Shown here one piece after another: positions 10,776 to 23,099 of a DNA stretch of 64,000 nt. The DNA comes from Lenzites betulinus (taxonomy: Eukaryota; Basidiomycota; Agaricomycetes; Polyporales; Polyporaceae). The first letter of the stretch is position 1. Every line of letters begins with the position of its first letter. A model generated the notes under the pieces. The model made no database searches. It was not told where the DNA came from and saw only the letters and a list, made by a program, of their open reading frames with translations. The DNA lies in contig JABYQU010000004.1 in NCBI GenBank assembly GCA_022264855.1, forward strand, positions 620,001 to 684,000, in the 5' to 3' direction. The position numbers and the translations under genes were made by a program.

Positions 10776-13700
10776 CCAAAAAAATTATCGCCGCACCCGT
10801 ACGCACTCGATAGGTTCGGCGGAAGGCGGACGGAGACAAATGCGCAAAATGGATTGACGGCGAATCGGATATTGGAACGCGCAGACGTTCTCGACCGGCA
10901 CGCGGCGCTGCGGCATGCTCACACCCAGTACGTAGCCGCCGCGTCCTCTCGCTAGCTGACTTGTGTTTCCAGGGTGTCCCGCCCAGATCACGGCGCACAG
11001 AGGAAATTGCACGCCCCATCCCTGGCACCCTGCTCGTTACCGCCAAGTACGGCCTCGCGTACTGTGCATGATCCGACGAGCAGCTGGCCAGCGTGGACTC
11101 GGAGGGCATAAATTTCCTACTAGTGTTCGTGGCTACGTTTGTGCTGCAGGTCAAGAATATATTTTTTGTTTCACCGGGCGAGCTATTGGCGGATGTGCTC
11201 GCTTTGAGCTTGCCGCAGAAGGAGAGCATGATCCCGGACAGCGCGTGCTGCCGCGCAGGCACCCTGGCCGCCCTCGTCCCGCTGTCGGATACTCGAGATC
11301 GGACAGGGTGCCCCAAGATGGCGGCACACTCACGCGCGCTGTCCTGGAGGGCGCCGCGTCAAAAATCCCATTAATCCCGGATTGTGATATTAGTTGGATA
11401 AGTAATGTGTACTATGTACTAGTACTAGAGAGACAACACGCCGACGAGGTCGGCGTACTAGGTCAATCGACGGCGAACATGCTCTTACATGGTCGCAATG
11501 GCTCCGTACATCGACTCACTTTCCACTGTAACTGCGTCGGCATACGCTATACGACCGCTCGCACACGCGCACGGTAGCGAGAAGATACGCATGTCGCGGT
11601 CGTGCGACGTCTCGTCTCGACTCGGGACGTCCCGGCAGTTCAGGACGCGCTCGAGTCGAGACGTCCCGGTAGTTCATCTGCGAGGGAGGCGAACGTCGGG
11701 GCACCAGATCGTGCGGATGCTGCCGGCCTCGTACTGAGCTCAGAGGTGAAGTGTTAGCACCCGTAAACCGCGCAGGACGAACAAGCAACGCACCGTCTCG
11801 CCCGGCTCAGCCCCGAGATGAGCATGCAGGTGCCAGTGCTTGTGCCCACTGTGCATGTTCGCCATCGGGGAAGGCTGCGTGTGATACCACAAGGCGCGGA
11901 CTGGCGCGAGCGCGGCCGCGGACGAGCCGTACGCACTCGTCCGTCTTGCGGTACGAATACAGAGCGTTCCGCGTGAGTCCGCGGCCGCATACGCGCCGTC
12001 GGCAGGCATTGCTAGGGGAACACGTTATACGCTGCCCGGGACATATCGAGCCTGCTCCGCAACGCCTGCGAGGCGTTGCACGACGCTTTGGCAGTCGAGT
12101 GAGGCCCTGGGGCTGCGTGGACGAGGGAAGTGGAGGACGGCGGCGTCCAAGGGAGAGGGTCAGATGCCACGCCAGCGCAGAATGACAACTCCAAGGGTAC
12201 GCGGCGTCTTCTTCCGACACACCGCGTGTCCGTGCAAGGACGAGGGCCGGTGGTAAGCGGGGACTGTGACGCGGATGCAGTGTCGCGCGCAGCAACACGG
12301 CTGCCTCCCTTTTGAGCGATAGTTTGCGCTCTGGCGCGGAGAACGTCCCTGCTCATTTCTGTGCGGGTATAGTCAGTTGTGAGGCCCGCCAGGCGGTAGA
12401 AGGCGAGCACTCACGCTATGGGTCCCGGTCATGTTGTGCGCTTGCCTGCATGCCAGACAGAGCGCGTCGTAGACTAATTTCATATCGCTACCCGATGTTA
12501 CGGTACACAAAACGAGGGTCGTCGGGATGGCGGGCGGCGGGCGGCATGCAGGAGGGTGGCCGTGAGGAAGAAAGTCGCGGAGCGCCGGTGAGCGCCTGGG
12601 GCTGCCCGAAACGGAATAGATGGTTAGATCGGCTGCTGCACCGCGCCGCACCGTTGCGGACTTGCTCGCCAGCCTGCGGACATATATATTGATGTGTGAA
12701 CTAGAATATTACGTGGTACATGATAGATCGGAGCGGGCGCTGAAGCGCTGAGCCGAGCACAGACAGGCCAATATACGCGTCGCAGCCTGCGCTTACCCCT
12801 CACGATCGCCTTTCACCCCCCTCCACCACCCCTTCCCCTCGAATCTGCTCGGCGGGCCCTACGGTCAGTCGAATGCGTGCAAGGCGCGTGGGCGATCACT
12901 CACCGGCATGTTCTGGCGTCACACACGTGCTGGTCAGGTTCGCACTCGGAGGCTACGAGGGTCGCGGGCTGGTGAGTGTCTTCCAAGTGCTTGAGAGGAT
13001 CGCGAGGGACGGCCGACGAGACGTACTCGGAACGCGCACGAGCTTTGTGGTATGCATCGCGCATGCCACGCGTTGTTGACGGCGTTTCGGTAGGCTTACT
13101 CTGATCAGCCCGCTCGACACTGTACTTACTCTCGAGTTCCCAGCTCGACGCAGCACCGCTCTGCTCGGGGAATCGTGGTGTTCCCTTCTGCGCGGCCGCC
13201 ACCGCGCCATTTGGGACTCGAGCACTCGTGGCCGGTGGAACGCGCCCGCGCACCTCGCCGCCGCTCTCCGGAACGCTGGGGCGACGCGGTACAAGCCCAG
13301 AAGATGTGTCGGCGCCTGGGCGGGGCAGCCGCGAAGAACGCGGTACAAGTGGGGGCCGTGTGGTGTTCGGGGAATCGCACGGGCGGCGGCGACGACGAGA
13401 CGGGACACGGTGCACGCAGGCAGGCGAGAGGGCGGACGTTCCCTGCGCGGAGATCGCCACTGCTGCGGGTGGGTCTGGTATGTGTATCCATACTGCAGAC
13501 GGTAGTCGAGGTTTTACTCACCTTCCGCGGATGGTGCGATGCTCGCTGCGCATAAAAGTGCCTTGGGCTCGTCGCGCGGCGCACGTTCGTTTGGCGGGGG
13601 CGGGAGACGGCAGGCCGCGGTCGCCGGGGGAGGGCGCTGTGGACGGCGTGGGACTGTGTTCGCGTATCGAGCACAGTGCGAGGCGGCGTAGTGTCTGGCT

Positions 13701-14605
13701 TTCCCGCCATGTTCGAGTGCGGCGCGCGAGAGGGCGACGGCGTCGCATGCGGGGAGGACGGGCGTTCTGCGAGGAGGCGAGGTGCGTTCAATATTTGGGA
13801 CTTGGCTCACTCGACGCTTGCGCCGTGTACTGCGAAGAACGTCGCGGCGAGGAGCGGTACGCGGCGAGAACGCCAAGACTCGGCCATTCCAACTGTCGAT
13901 GCGAGCGGGAGAGCGTGTGGTGGCGGTGTGAGGCAAGAGACGCGAGAGGATGTGGGAGGAGAGTGCGGGCGTCTGCGTCTGGCTCAGTAGTGGTACTCGC
14001 GGATGTATGCGGTATTTCCTGCGAGCACGGACGAGTCTGCTCTTCTCGGACCAGCTCCTCCGCCGCCGAATAAAACCCGCCGCACGAAGTCCACCACTGG
14101 CAGGCGAAGCATGCATGCGCAGAATGAGCACAGAATAAGAGGCGGAAGAAGGACACGCCCGAGCTCTAACACGCAGAACAAGGAGACGCAGAATGAGAGG
14201 CAGAACAAGAGGCAGAACAAGAGGCAGAACAAGAAGGACACGCACCCAGTCGAGTCCGCGATTCGTGTCCTGGCAGCCTGCACGGCCGCCGCCGAGGACA
14301 CGCCACGCAGGCAGCCGATCGCCGATCGCCCACAGCGGGGGGCAGGAGGGCATCCGCGCGCTGCCCTGCGCCCACCCAACTACTCAACCACGCACACACG
14401 TGGGCGCTTAGCGCTTAGATTGTTCTGGGGAAGTACGGCGGCGAAATAGGCGCCCGTTGTGTGCATCTCTCGAGTCTCTCCCACCGCTCGACCCGATGTG
14501 CCTTCGCCTTGAACGTCAATCCAAGTAGCGACCTCTTCTGGTATCTTGATACTGACCCTTCTGACGAAGTTCACGACCCGACGACATTACGACTTTAACG
14601 ACAAT
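10776..14605. other. Duplicated stretch without a recognised gene (copy 2)
   Basis: Near-identical to 861-4690 and equally uninformative. It carries the same relic-like patch (about 10985-11245, with the same stop at 11069), the same palindromes (about 11413-11675) and the same 12-bp minisatellite (14173-14237). The last part is presumably promoter and 5' UTR of the downstream gene. The ATG at 14606 is the first in the coding frame. Confidence 0.5.
14173..14237 (+). repeat. 12-bp minisatellite (copy 2)
   Basis: AGGCAGAACAAG units identical in number and sequence to those at 4258-4322. Confidence 0.85.
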
Positions 14606-16497
14606 ATGTTCCAAGACCATCGGCTCGAATCGCCTCCACCAACTTCGCGCTTCCGACGCCCGTGGTCCCCAGATCCATATGACCCTCTTCCATCCACCTC
14701 CAACCTGAGGTATCCGACACAAGACGCAGCACATCTCGCGGAGTACAATGTCGCCGAACGGCGCCGCGAGCCGTCCGATGTATCCGTAGAAGCCCTCGAC
14801 CTCGCGGACTACGCCCGCACGCTCAACCGAAACGAGCACTACCTGGCCCAGCAGCCACCGTTCAGGCCGTACGATCCGTACCCGCCATCGCCACAGCTCT
14901 CGCGCCCTCTAGCACGCATGGACTCGCTCAGCCCGCCTTCTCTCGCATCGCCGTCCGCTTCTAGCTCGCAGTCGCACTTGTTCACACCCCGCTCGCCCAT
15001 GCGGCGCCCCTTCTCCCTCCCGCCGCCCGCTCACTCTATGTACAGCGACCCCTCTACTGCGCACTTATCGCGGGGCCGGCAAGAGCAGGTCGTGAGTCCG
15101 TCCTCCGAGATCGACATCGCGCAGTTCCCGTCCTTCGCGCGTGGGTGGTATGCACCAGATCACCCCAACCCCCACCGCGCCCTCTCCCCGTCTGGCGCGC
15201 CAGACCTCAGAGGAGGTGGCGAAGCCAAGCAGGAACGATCCCCGTTCGACCCTGCATACACATTCGAGCGCGACCCCTTCCCCGAGCCGTACTCTCCGCC
15301 ACCCACTTACCCGTACGGCTCGTCATATGGCTCGCACTCTGGATACTCCCGCGATCAGACTACTGTCCCCTGGGGCGGCAATGCGACTGATGGGGACCAT
15401 ACGCTGGATCCGGAGACCAAGGAGGAGCGGATCCGTATGCTGGAGCGCGAGTTTGCCAGTGGCAAGCCTGGCCCGAAGGACGAGGAGGATCCGGAGCGGA
15501 CGGTGGGCAGCGTCGACGAGCGGGGGCGGCTGATCACGCAGGGCCCCAAGAAGCGGCTCGCCGTGCGGTGGGTGCAGGTCCTGCTCGCGCTGACCGCCGC
15601 GGTGTCCTCTATATATGCTGCACTGGTGCGTACTCCGCCACTACCGCCCCCGTATCCTTAATGTCTGCTTCTGCGGATGTTTTTCCGCGTCCGGCGTGCG
15701 CTCGAGTCGTGCTCACTCAGCCGTGGTAGATCATCAAGCCGCCGTCGCCGGCTCCGCCCGCGAACAAGCTTCCCGCGTATCTCCTCTACGTGCTCTCCGT
15801 TCTCACGTTCCTCGGGTGCTCCTTCCTCTTCCTCATCTACCCATGCTGCTGTGGGGCGCGGAAGCCGAAGGCCTCGCCGTATACCGCAGGTCCGAGCGGG
15901 ATGATGGTCCTGCCGGTGCAGGGGCTTCCGGGTGGGAAGCAGAAGAAGGGGAAGAAGGGAAAGGGCGGCCCAGGCGAGGGCGTCCAGGTGAACCTCATCG
16001 TCGACCCGAGCATGTTCGGGCGCGACCCCGAGCGGGGCCGAGACGAGGACGACGGCGAGGACGAGGACGGCTCTGAGGCGCTTCCGGGGTCGTATGCGGG
16101 CTCATCAAGCGCAGGACGACCGGGGAGGCCGCCGCGACGGCGCGGCATCTTCGCGGGGCTCGCGATGGAGGAGCAGTGGACGCGGGCGCGGAAGGTGCTC
16201 AAATGGGGCACGACGGTCGACGTGCTCGCGATGCTCTTGTGGGGCACGGAGTTCGTTGTGATCCTGCTCGGCAAGCGGTGTCCTGTCGGGGCCTTCGAGG
16301 GATGGTGAGCATCGTGCCGTTTGCGTGTGACCGCGTGGTTCTGGACCATGGCTCACTCGTTATGCTTTTCTAGGTGCGACGCGTACAACCTTGCGACCGC
16401 CGCATCGTGCTTGCTCTGCTTGGCGTTTGGGCTCAGCATGTTCTTCGACGTGAAGGACCTACACGTTAGTCGGATGTCGCCCCGCACACGGACATAG
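14606..16497 (+). CDS. Uncharacterised proline-rich four-TM membrane protein (intact copy)
   Basis: Three exons: 14606-15625, 15730-16304 and 16374-16497, giving 572 aa. Introns of 104 and 69 nt have GT..AG ends and restore one continuous frame. The first ~310 residues are disordered and rich in Pro, Ser, Tyr and Arg. Then follow hydrophobic segments at about residues 320-340 (VQVLLALTAAVSSIYAAL), 352-375 (ending in a PCCCGARK cysteine cluster), 500-520 and 538-560. A basic and acidic cytosolic loop lies between segments two and three. This layout suggests a tetraspan protein with a long cytoplasmic tail. I do not recognise the family; it looks like an uncharacterised fungal membrane protein. 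A frameshifted, truncated paralogue lies 9.9 kb upstream, so this is the only functional copy in the window. Confidence 0.75.
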
Positions 16498-17003
16498 CCC
16501 CTTTCTCTTTTCGAGATCTTTGGTATCTAGTACATCGGCTTGGTCTACTGTGCTCTCACTGATGCTGCTCACTTGGACTCTTCCAATATTACGACCTACT
16601 TTACGACCTACTCACGACCTCCTCATTTGATGTTGACTTATCGTTATGCTAGTTTGGATACTGAACAATGCGATGTATTTCTGTCTGTTAAACTGCCGCG
16701 AATGGCTCTCGCGGAACCAATCCACGAACATATGGTGTGTAGCGCCTATGAGAAGATGGCAAGTTCGTCATCGACATCGCGCCATCCGCGTATGGCCATC
16801 ATCTCGAGCGGCGTCGGATATGCCACACAACTCGAACGTGCTTAACACTGCTTATCCATCGCCGGCCATCCACTCTCCCGCCAGAACATTGACCATCTTG
16901 TCCGAGCCGTCGTTGGACCCACAACCCGCATAGGCCACGACCAAACAACCGCGTTGATCACCGCGGATTTGTCTCCACACAGTCCTCACCGGCCTCACCC
17001 GCG
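16498..17003. other. Intergenic region
   Basis: Less GC-rich than the flanking genes. It contains a short direct repeat (CGACCTACT, near 16591-16610) and no supported gene. It presumably holds the 3' UTR of the membrane-protein gene and the promoter of CAB4. Confidence 0.6.
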
Positions 17004-18284
17004 ATGTCCCCCACCCCGCCCCCCGACCTCCCCGCCGTGCAGCACACCCTCCTGCTCACCACGATCCACAACCTGCACGACCCCCCCGCCTTCCTCGCGC
17101 GCCCCGTCGCGACCGCCGCGCGCACCGCCGGCGCGGGCCTCCGCATCCTCATCCTCTCGCCCTTCTTCCGCTTGCCCACGGATTCCGATGCCGCCGAGGG
17201 GAACGGGGACCCCGCGATCGCGCGCACGGCGCACTGGGACGACGTGCAGCGGCTGCTGACGTTCGTGTACGTGCAGGCGACGAAGGTCGCGCAGGACATG
17301 GGCAACATCCTGCTCGACATCGACGTCCTCCTCCGTGCGCCGACCGACGACGCCTTCCCGGCGCGCATTGTTGATGAGGCCGAGCGCATCTTCTCCGGTA
17401 TGTCCCCATTCCCTACTGGTCGTGCAATAACTCACACCGCTCGGACACTGCCAGTGGTCCCGCACGATACGGAGCTCCCCGAGCTGCCCCCCGCCGTGCA
17501 AGCGCGCCGCGCGGAGATCATCGCGCTCCCCCCCGACGAGCACCACCCGCACAGCGCGCCGCCCCCACCTCCGCCCCTGGACCCCGCCGTGCCGCCGCTG
17601 TATCCCGTCGTTGCCCTAGGCGGCACGTTCGACCACCTGCACGCGGGGCACAAGATCCTGCTTAGCATGGGCGCGTGGATCGCGCGCCGGAAGCTCATCG
17701 TTGGGATTACCGGTGCGTCCCCTTGCCCTCTCTTCCCTCTCTTTCTCTATCCTCCCTCTTTACGGAACAGGAAGCTCACGCTCATCCCCACCCGCACAGG
17801 CGACGCGCTCCTCACGAAGAAGGAACACAAAGAGGTGCTCGAGCCGCTCCTAGTGCGCACCGCGCGCGTGCGCGGCTTCCTCGCGCTCTTCCGCCCAGGC
17901 ATCGAGCACGCGCTCGTGCCCATCGAGGACGTGTACGGGCCGACCGGCTGGGACCCGGACATCCACGCGCTCGTCGTGAGCAGGGAGACGCTCCCCGGCG
18001 CGTCCGCCAGTGCGTCCCTTCCCTCTCCCTCTTTCCCGTTTCTTTTGCCTTCCCTCTCTCCCCTCGTGGAATAAAGCAATATGCTGATGGGGCGCGCGCG
18101 GACAGTCGCGGAGCGGCGCGCGGCGCTGGGCCTCCCGCCGCTGCGGCCGTTCGTGATCGACGTCATCTCCGCGACGGAGGCAAGCGTGGACGCGGAGGAC
18201 GCGGCGCTGCTCCGGACCGCGAAGATGAGCAGCACGTACATCCGCGCGTGGATCGTCGAGCACCGGCCGGTGCTGCCCGCATGA
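17004..18284 (+). CDS. CAB4: Phosphopantetheine adenylyltransferase (CoA synthesis)
   Basis: Transfers AMP from ATP to 4'-phosphopantetheine to give dephospho-CoA, the penultimate step of CoA synthesis, in the cytosol. Four exons (17004-17397, 17455-17712, 17800-18009, 18106-18284) encode about 346 aa. The nucleotidyltransferase signature GTFDHLHAGHKILL (near residue 188) holds the (T/H)xGH ATP-binding motif. Further blocks typical of the eukaryotic Cab4/COASY adenylyltransferase domain follow: VGITGDALLTKK, EDVYGPTGWDPDI, VVSRET and KMSSTYIR. The N-terminal ~180 residues match the fungal Cab4 extension and carry no kinase domain, so dephospho-CoA kinase must be encoded elsewhere. Intron 1 (57 nt) has no stop and a length divisible by three, so unspliced RNA would still be in frame. 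The gene converges with the LIM gene. Confidence 0.93.
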
Positions 18285-19176
18285 ACGCAGTGACTATATG
18301 CGTATGGAGTTTGGACGCTGGGACAACTGTGCACCCCGTCGGGCACTCACAGGACATCTTGGGCGGAGGACGGAAGGACAGACGGGCCACCGAGGCTCGA
18401 GGAGCATCGACGCATGCATGGTGTAATTTTATATTAGACGGGGCCGCCGTACAATCGACGGACTTATACACAGATTCAGATCACGGCTGGCTGGCTGCTG
18501 GCTGCTGCAGGGGTATGCCGCACACGGCGGCGCTCTTACATACAACGGACGGCGGCGGTATCGGGGTGGGGGTGGGGGTGGGGGTGTGCTACGTGCTGAG
18601 TGCTGAGTGCTGCGCGCCGCGCAAGGTGATGGGGGGAGGGGGGAGGAGGAGAAGATGGGGTGTGGTTGGGGGTGCTATTAGGTGGGCGGCGGGCGGGTGC
18701 GAGCGGGTCGTAGGTGTATCTGTCTGGCTGTTGGCGTATGCGTGTCTGTGTCGGGGATCGAGTGCGAGTGCAATGCGGGATATCGTGCAGGGCGGGGGAT
18801 ATACGTGGGCGTACGCGGGCGCGGTCAGAGTCTGAGAGGAGAGGAAGAGAGAGAGAGAGGGAACGACGCGCAAAAAATACATCGAAGGTCCGAGCGATCC
18901 GTCCAAGAAGAAAAGAGGCAGAGAAGCTACGTAGAGGCCAGGAGGGAAACGAGAAGCGAAGAGAGGAGAGACGCATAGAGGTTCAAATCGGCGGAGATGG
19001 TGGTAGTAGAGGGGGCACTGTAGAGCAAGAGCTCGGGATAGCGGTGTGCGGGGCGGGCAGAGGTGCGGAATATCTCGTGCTGTAATGTAATAATGCGCAC
19101 GGTCAAACAACCCTCCAAACCATAGCATATATCTGTGTTGTGTCCTGGGTCCTATGTTCAGCGGGCTCGGAACCCG
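18285..19176. other. Convergent 3' intergenic region
   Basis: Lies between the stop codons of CAB4 (+) and the LIM-protein gene (-). It holds purine-rich low-complexity stretches (GA-rich near 18625-18655 and 18840-18970) and a G-run tract at 18563-18586. No gene is supported. Confidence 0.6.
18563..18586 (+). repeat. (GGGGGT)n tract, possible G-quadruplex
   Basis: Four consecutive G4-G5 runs separated by single T residues. The pattern fits a canonical G-quadruplex on the plus strand, just downstream of CAB4. Structure is inferred from sequence only. Confidence 0.6.
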
Positions 19177-22010
19177 TCACCGCACAGGCCCAAGCGCCGC
19201 AAGGTCGATAAACCTTGTCACGCGCTTCAGCGCGACCGTCGTGCGGTCCCCCGCAGGCCCGAGCACGTCCTCGTCCTCGTCCGCGTCGCGCTCCTCGATC
19301 GCGCGCTGCACGTGGCGCTCGCACAGCATGCGCCCGTCGAGCTCGTAGTACTCCGCGAGGCGCTCCGCGCACCCGCGGTACTCGCACAGCAGGTGCTCGG
19401 GGTGGTAGCGGTCGCCCGCGTGCGAGACCGCGCAGGGCCCCTCGATCGGCTGTCCGCAGCGCGCGGCTGCGCAGAGCGAATTGTTCTCCTCGTGGTAGTG
19501 GTAGGCGCAATAGGGTCGCCCGTCGAACACGTAGAACGTCTTGTCCGGGAACGGTTTCTAAGCGGGTGTGAGCGGTGAGCATGGGGCGCGCCGTGTGAGG
19601 GGGAGGGGAGGGGAACGCACCTCGCACGTGTAGCAGCTGAAGCATTCCTTGTGGTACTTGCCCTTGAGCTGGCCGTCTGAGGACGACACGGCCTGTTTCT
19701 CGATAGTCTTGTTACAACGCCGACACTGCACGCGCCGATGAGACACATTTCATTCCGCCCGTCAGCCAAGCGCAGATCGTGGCGCGCGCGCAACAGACGC
19801 TCACCTTCGGCAGGTACATATTCTTCCAGCACTTGTCGCAGAGCACGTTCGCGCCCTCGACCTGTATCCAGCGCCCGTCCTCGATGTGCTTCTCGCAGCG
19901 GAGGCAGACGCGCCGGCGTGGGCGGCGCGCCACCTCCGCGCTTGCTGCCGACGGCAGCGTCGGGCTCGTGTGCGAGCGCGTCGGGAGCTTCGGCGACTTT
20001 GCGCTCGAGACGCTCTCGCGGTGCGCGTCCGCCACGGCTGCGGGCGGGGGCGCGAAGGGGCGCGCAGAAGAGGCGCTGAGGGTGGGCGAGGTGGGGAGGT
20101 CCTCGAACAGCGTCTCCATGGCGCGATCGAGGGCACCGACGGACTTGGAGATAGTGCGGGCGGAGTAAGACGAGCCGACGGTGGACGAGGAGAGCTTGCG
20201 CTGAGGCATGCGGGGCGAGGTGGTGGAGGAGGACGAAGAGGAGGAGGAGGCGGAGGAGTACTTGCTCTCGCTGTTGGTCATGGAGGGGAAGCGGACTCTA
20301 TTCTCGGCGCTCTTCGCAGGGGTCGCGAGGGGCAGGGGGCTGGCACGGAGCGGGATGTCGGGGACGGGGTCGTCGTCGTCGTCCGAGTTGGCGTACGCAA
20401 GGCCGTCGTAGCTACCATCATCCGACGTGGGCGACGGCGGCGGCCGGCCCGCGCCACCAGAGCCAGACGGTGGAGGCGTCGCGGTGTCGACGGCCGGCAA
20501 TTTGTTCTTGAATTTCTCGAAAAACGGCAGTCGCGGCGTCGAAGGTGCCTCTGGAAGCCCCGCCTTGGGCGCCTCCTGCACCCGCTCCCGCAGACTATTC
20601 ACGCTTACCGGGCTCGTGGGCGACGTCGCGATCCCGGGGCCTGCGGGCGTTGTCGGCGTCATGTTGTTCGGCGACATTCGTGCACTGGGCGACACGGGCG
20701 AGTGCTGCGAGTAAGGAGAGTGGGGGGATATCGACGCAGTCCCGGATCCTGGAGACAGTGGTGGCGTATTCGCAGCTACAGTCTGTATCAGCCTCTGCAG
20801 CTACCTCGCACAACCGTCGCAGCGACTCACCATAGTTCGTCGCAGAGCCAATGTCGAGGAATCGCGGCGCATTCGCCCGCCTACCGTCCATGCCCTGCGG
20901 CGGCATACTACCAGGACCCTGGAACAGCGGCAGCGAGTTCCCCATCGCCGAAGTAAACACCGCGGCGCGCGCTGCCGCCGCGAATCCGCGCCTGCCGACC
21001 CCAGCCATCCCCGCCTCCCCGCCCGTCTTAGTATCGGGCTCGATATGTGGCGTCGCTGTTCTCGAAGGCGGCGGCGGCGCACCACTCATATATGGCGGCC
21101 GTTGCTGGTCCATCGAGGGGCGCATGCTCGCCGAGGATGGAGCCCGCATGCCCACCGGGTCGTTCATGGGCGTCCGCACGCGCGGCTCCGCTGAGTACAC
21201 GATGTCCGGGCGCATGCTCGCGTTTGTCCCCGCCCGCTGGCGTATCGACGGCGGGGACATTGAACCCTGCGTCGCACGCGGGTCGAACGACGGGGGCGCA
21301 TATGGCGTCGGGCTGCTTTGCACGGGCTGCCGTACACCATTGATACCTGGGGTGAGGCCGCTCGGGCGCGAACTCGCGGTGGAGGGCGTCCTGGGACGCA
21401 GCGCGGTCGTGCCGGGGGCGGCGATGAGCGTCCGTCCAGGGGGCGGAGACCGGTCCATGACCGACGAGGTACGCGACGCAAGCGCGCCGGGCACGTCGGG
21501 GGCACGAGGGGAGGCTACGCGTGGCTGCGAGGGCCCTGGGGGCGAGGGGAACGGGTACTGGTTCCCATTGCCGTTGCTCGACGCGCGCGAGGTGGGGGAG
21601 AGCGGGCTTGTGACGCGTTCTGAGCTGCTGCGAGTGCTGAACGACGACGCGGACGACGGGGCACGCGAACGTCGTGTAGATTGGGCGTACTGGGGTTGTT
21701 GTGGAGGCGGGGCGGGGCTCTTCTGGCGTGGTGGTGCTGGGGATGCAGAGGGCCTGCGCGGGGGACTCTGTGCGGGCGGGGTACTCACGAGGTTTTGGAG
21801 ACGGGTAGGCAGGAGGGCTGCGACGGAGCGTGGTGAGCTCGGGGCTTTGAGAGCGGGCAGGGCGGGTACGGGCGGGAGGGGCGCGCAGACATGGTCGCCG
21901 AGCTCAGCGAGGGGGACGGGCTGGTTGCAATTCGAACATTTGACACTGGGTAAGATCTGGGAAATGCGCTCTGAGGCGGGTGCGCGGGCGGGGGCAAGGA
22001 GTTGGGCCAT
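19177..22010 (-). CDS. LIM-domain protein, paxillin/Pxl1-like
   Basis: Four exons on the minus strand (22010-20831, 20748-19805, 19725-19621, 19557-19177) encode about 869 aa. All junctions are GT-AG and keep frame. The N-terminus has a conserved-looking CxxC motif (VKCSNCNQPVP, residue ~24), then ~600 disordered residues rich in Ser and Pro. The C-terminus carries LIM zinc fingers: one beginning CLRCEKHIEDGRW, one beginning CRRCNKTIEKQ and continuing HKECFSCYTCE, and a last one with CGQPIEG and RYHPEHLLCEYRGC. This layout fits fungal paxillin-like scaffold proteins that act at polarised growth sites and the septum with Rho GTPases; that role is from the family, not visible here. The ATG at 22010 was chosen as the first ATG just before the conserved N-terminal CxxC. 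Confidence 0.85.
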
Positions 22011-23099
22011 AAGGAGGGTGGGTGCCGGGATGCGCTGTCGGCCAGCGAGGGGAAGGGTCGGGGCAGCAGGCTGAGGAGGCGGGGGTCGTCGTCGTCGTTG
22101 GAGAGAGAGATTAGAGGAGGGCGAGGCGTAGAGTATGCGTGGCTGGAGAGGACATATCGCGCGGACGATCCCAACAGAACAGACACACACTCCGCAGGCG
22201 CCCGTCGCCATTTGTTCTCCCCCGGCGTCTCCCGCAAAACAAACATATCCCCGTCCTCCCGCCGCGCCTCCCTGTGCCCACACAACTGCCACCCGCCGAC
22301 TTCTGCAGCTAGCACGGCGGGTGTGTCATAGCGCACGCCGTGCGCCACAAAGAGCACACATCGAGCAGCGTTGACGACCTGAAGGCGAGCCGAGGCGGAG
22401 TGCGCTACGCGACGTGAAGATCTGATTGAGCCCGCTCCCGCGTCCAATCACATCGCCCGCTCGTTCTCTTCGACGCGGCAGAACCATCCCGCCCACACCC
22501 TCCCATCGAGATCCTGCACCTCCTTCCCCACACCAGCGAGCGCGCCTCCTCGCTATCTCTATTCCAACACCGGCGTCGAACAGCGTCGAACTCACCCCCG
22601 GGGCAGTTGGGAACAACGCGCCACCACCGCCGTTGAACGCGGCCTAGCTTGAAACGCAACAAGTGAACTGCAGCAACAGCTGTAGCAGCGTTCCCATCAC
22701 CGCCCGTCGCCCTTCTCGCCCTCTGTCGAGCCGCATGCAGATCATGGCTTGTGGGGAACGCCTCGTGATCCGGGGAAGCTCGCCTCCGCCGTTCAATGGC
22801 CATTGAAATTTGACATACGCCGCCGCAACGGCGGCCCATGTGGAGCTGCGCGACTTGGAATGTAGCCCATCCGGGGCGTAGCAAGTCACCTACCTACCTA
22901 CAAGTGCTCGCCCATCTCAGCCCGTCAACGGCCGATGTTTCGCGCAGCCTCGCCGAGCTGGTACAGCTCTGCATCGACATCCGCTGCTGCTGGCAACCTG
23001 CATATGCGGGTGAGAACGCAGATGACATCACTCGCGAACTTACTCACAGAAGGTGGGAACCCATCTCATCAGCACACACTAGCGCTATTGACACCGCCG
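22011..23099. other. Upstream region of the LIM gene; no gene recognised
   Basis: Contains the likely promoter and 5' UTR of the LIM gene, with pyrimidine-rich patches on the minus strand. Open frames across 22400-23100 overlap on both strands and show no recognisable motif. Confidence 0.5.

Larger units (their letters stand above)
9923..16104. repeat. Segmental duplication, copy 2 (continues into the intact gene)
   Basis: Second direct copy of the segment at 1-6215, in the same orientation and starting about 9.92 kb downstream. Here the membrane-protein gene continues past the point where copy 1 stops, to its own stop codon at 16495-16497. Copy 2 is therefore likely the ancestral arrangement at the right end, and copy 1 carries the duplication junction. 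Confidence 0.95.

Noticed and set aside
17675..18835. 386-codon plus-strand frame overlapping CAB4
   Set aside because: Out-of-frame shadow of CAB4 exons 3 and 4 that runs into the 3' flank; no conservation.
18975..19000. GGTTCAAATC-like tRNA T-loop motif
   Set aside because: No matching A-box, acceptor stem or cloverleaf around it.
20851..22074. 407-codon plus-strand frame
   Set aside because: Antisense shadow of the disordered part of the LIM-protein gene.
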